Assembly: GCA_964023205.1 (NCBI GenBank)
Contig: OZ026840.1
Location: 32,962,199 to 33,026,198, forward strand
Direction: 5' to 3'
Source: Lutraria lutraria
Taxonomy: Eukaryota; Mollusca; Bivalvia; Venerida; Mactridae
DNA: 64,000 nt
Below, one piece after another: positions 61,659-64,000 of the stretch; positions within the stretch are counted from its first letter, which is position 1, and every line of letters starts with the position of its first letter. A program made the position numbers and the translations under genes. A model generated the notes under the pieces. That model was given only the letters and a program-made list of their open reading frames with translations, was not told where the DNA came from and did no database searches.

Positions 61659-64000
61659 GTAAGTCAGTTGAGGCAAACTTTAGTTATTGAGTTAGTTAAA
61701 TGTACACATTTCAGCTGAAGATGAAAACTGCTTACGATTATTCAACTGTATCTAAACTGATGAGAAATTGAGGAGTTTCGGTGCATTTATATGTGCAGAG
61801 GAACATTGTATTTGTTTATTTTCAGCTGGACTATCCCGAACATAGTATGATATTGTCTTAGTATAGAATAAGCCTAGCTACTCCTCCAAGCATCGATGGA
61901 CAGTTCAAACTTGAACCCACTCTAATCAGCACCAACTGCCAATCAATGAGAAAAAAGATATCTATAGTTATTCAAGTTTACAACTGGGACTAATTATGGT
62001 CCACGGCTTGAGCTCCGAATTCTGAGTCTGAATCTCATGACCAGCAAGATTCTTATTTTCTATTTCCTCCATATACTCAAAAAAGGTGCAAAGTACTGGT
62101 TTAGAAACTCAGGAAATGTTTATCATAAGTTTTATTATATGTTGTAAGAACATGTTTCACAATCAATGTAAAATGAATTAGTTTAAACTTAAGTTATTGT
62201 AAAATTGCCCAGTACATGACATACAGTAGAACCCCGCTAATAAGACCATATGTGGTTCTTAGATAAAATGGTCTTAATACCGGGGTGGTCTTAATATAGA
62301 GGAGACCTGACCTCATATGCAGTTGGTGTCAAAGTATGCTCTAGGCCCTATACAACCACCATGTACTACTTGTATATAATTATACATGTCTGAAAATGTA
62401 TTACTTATAATTTTCAAAGGGTTGCTATTCTTGTGTACACGGGGACTTCACATAGATGTTCAATTGTTTATGATAATTTTTATATTGCCCCTTGGCAAAA
62501 TAAATTTAAGAACAACTCGTTTCCATTATCATTCATTAAACAATGCGAACTGTTTTCGTGTGAAGTGGACGAGAGTCATAATTAATGCAAGTGTCCACAT
62601 CGTGCATACACTCTTTCATATCGATGTCTATTCACATCTCCAAAAGTATAAATTGTATCGTGCAATGTTTGGTTTGATAACAGTTGAGGAAAGTCTATTT
62701 AACAATATAGTTTTATACTTTAGATCAACAATATGTAACTTTTCTAATTAAATGCCTTCCTTTATTTACAGGAATGTAAGAAGCGTTACAAGACTGAGCT
62801 AATGGCAGACTACGAGAGTTGACCGATACGAGGATAAAATATATAAAACAATTAAATAAATAATATATGAGTTGAAATTTTAATTATATCTATTATTAAA
62901 ATTGGGTTGACTTGATTACTTTGTTTGTCATGTGTTCTTTTGTTACTTTTTTAGTAAAGTTGATAAATCTGCAATGGACAATACACAGGATTTAAAGTCC
63001 ATTTGTGCACATAACATAATCCAATGAAAACTATGAAGTTGATTTGTTTACATTAACAATTGAATAAATGAATAAGACTTTAGTACAGTATTTTACATGA
63101 ATGAAATTATACACACAACATGTATAATGATTCAGTGCATATGAATAAACATACACACTATGCATTATACATGTATCAACACGTATATCTATACAGTTCT
63201 ATACAGATTTCTGTAATGAACTGTTCCCACTCTACAACAACTCCCTCTCTACAACAACCAATCTGCCGGTCTCCGCAAAATGTTGCTCAAGAGAGGGAAC
63301 ACTGTATAGGGGGTCAGCAAAGGAATATTTTTGCCGAGTTATATTTATTTCGGATCAGTAGTTTTTTAGTAGACGGTATCTTTTTCGAGGTTTTCGTTCC
63401 CATTTCCATGGAAACCAGATTGCTGGTTCAATAAAAAATCAGACATGCAATATCTTTTTTGCATAATGTTTATCCAGCCATCAGTTATACTCTTTAAGAG
63501 TTATCCCAGGATTCATAATTTTGATTTTAATTTAAGTTCAAACATGTTCATATGTGTGTTGCCGTAGCAACCAGAGTGCTCATTATCTTCACATTGCCCT
63601 CTGTGAACCTTTCATATACACTGAACAAATTATTGAAGTATCTGAAATGGTCAATTTTTAGCAGTTTTATTGCCATAGCAACCAAAATTATTCAAATTCA
63701 AAGATAAAAAATAAAAAGACATTATGCAACAATATGATATTGAACAAAATGAAGGTAATCCTGGATCTTTTTTAATCAAACAGTTCAAATTTAATCCATA
63801 AAACACTTTCTAACCTTACAACACTACATCTTATGCACAAATCATTACCCCTAGTAGCTTCTGTGTAGGTGCGGACGGACGACGGATTGACCACAGACAA
63901 AATACGACATATTTGAAGCCCATCATCTGATATATGGTAAGTAAAGTACAGTAATAATTAATTTTCGAATTTCATCTGAATGAATGAGATAATTTCAATA
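61659..64000. other. No further gene firmly seen; possible last exon and transposon-like ends
   Basis: TTTATTTACAG|GAATG at 62,761-62,776 is a plausible acceptor, followed by 16 open codons and AATAAA near 62,855. A pogo/Tigger-like end CAGTAGAACCCCGC starts at 62,223 after TA. A related but not identical inverted end (GGGAACACTG-TA) occurs near 63,303, so they may be two different relics. The last 600 bp hold nothing recognisable. Confidence 0.35.

Noticed and set aside
62223..63303. Single pogo-like transposon bounded by TA
   Set aside because: The two ends (CAGTAGAACCCCGC and the inverse of CAGTGTTCCCTCTC) differ too much beyond CAGT to be a confident pair.

Overview
The window looks like a piece of an AT-rich, repeat-laden metazoan genome, most likely a lophotrochozoan and plausibly a bivalve mollusc. 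The reasons are intron-type splice sites, a TRIM-like B-box exon, Ngaro/DIRS-type, Ty3/gypsy and LINE relics, tRNA-derived SINE relics, and a chromodomain-integrase Polinton. The species call is inference; no host housekeeping gene is complete here.

Layout. 1-1.56 kb: non-coding, with one copy of a dispersed repeat seen again at 57.5 kb. 1.56-16.2 kb: a satellite array with a monomer of about 1.37 kb, interrupted by a 1.07-kb element with inverted ends. 16.2-19.1 kb: no gene seen. 19.1-19.9 kb: TRIM-like B-box/coiled-coil exon on the minus strand, with a stop between the B-boxes. 20.2-20.7 kb: 504-bp MITE-like element. 21.4-24.75 kb: decayed Ngaro/DIRS-like retroelement (SGNH hydrolase, minisatellite, reverse transcriptase). 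24.95-29.5 kb: decayed minus-strand Ty3/gypsy element. 31,098-48,509: an apparently intact 17,412-bp Polinton/Maverick (adintovirus-like) element. 48.5-51.2 kb: tandem copy of the insertion locus plus LINE fragments. 51.2-64 kb: mostly non-coding, with LINE and SINE relics, simple repeats and a small zinc-finger exon.

The Polinton is the centrepiece. It has 318-bp terminal inverted repeats that read as identical, a 6-bp target duplication TACGCT, and an unoccupied copy of the same site at 49,348-49,353 that proves both ends. It carries protein-primed DNA polymerase B, packaging ATPase, adenain-like protease, double-jelly-roll major capsid protein, penton-like minor capsid protein, chromodomain RVE integrase, a zinc-knuckle protein, basic and membrane proteins, and several lineage-specific small genes. 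Replication, integration, capsid assembly, packaging and maturation are therefore all represented, with no broken core gene seen.

The most unusual observation is at the mRNA 3' ends. Four accessory genes (both outermost genes, which point outward into the TIRs, plus two near the left end) are followed by near-perfect metazoan replication-dependent histone-mRNA stem-loops. These have a 6-bp stem and 4-base loop, usually an ACCA flank, and in three of four cases a purine-rich GAAAGA-type element 11-13 nt downstream. Three of the four sites are tandem pairs. Other genes of the element use ordinary AATAAA signals. This suggests that part of the element's expression is tied to the host S-phase histone mRNA pathway (SLBP/U7 snRNP). 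The element also encodes a protein with a histone-H1-like SPAK-rich tail. I know of no description of this system, but I could not search for one.
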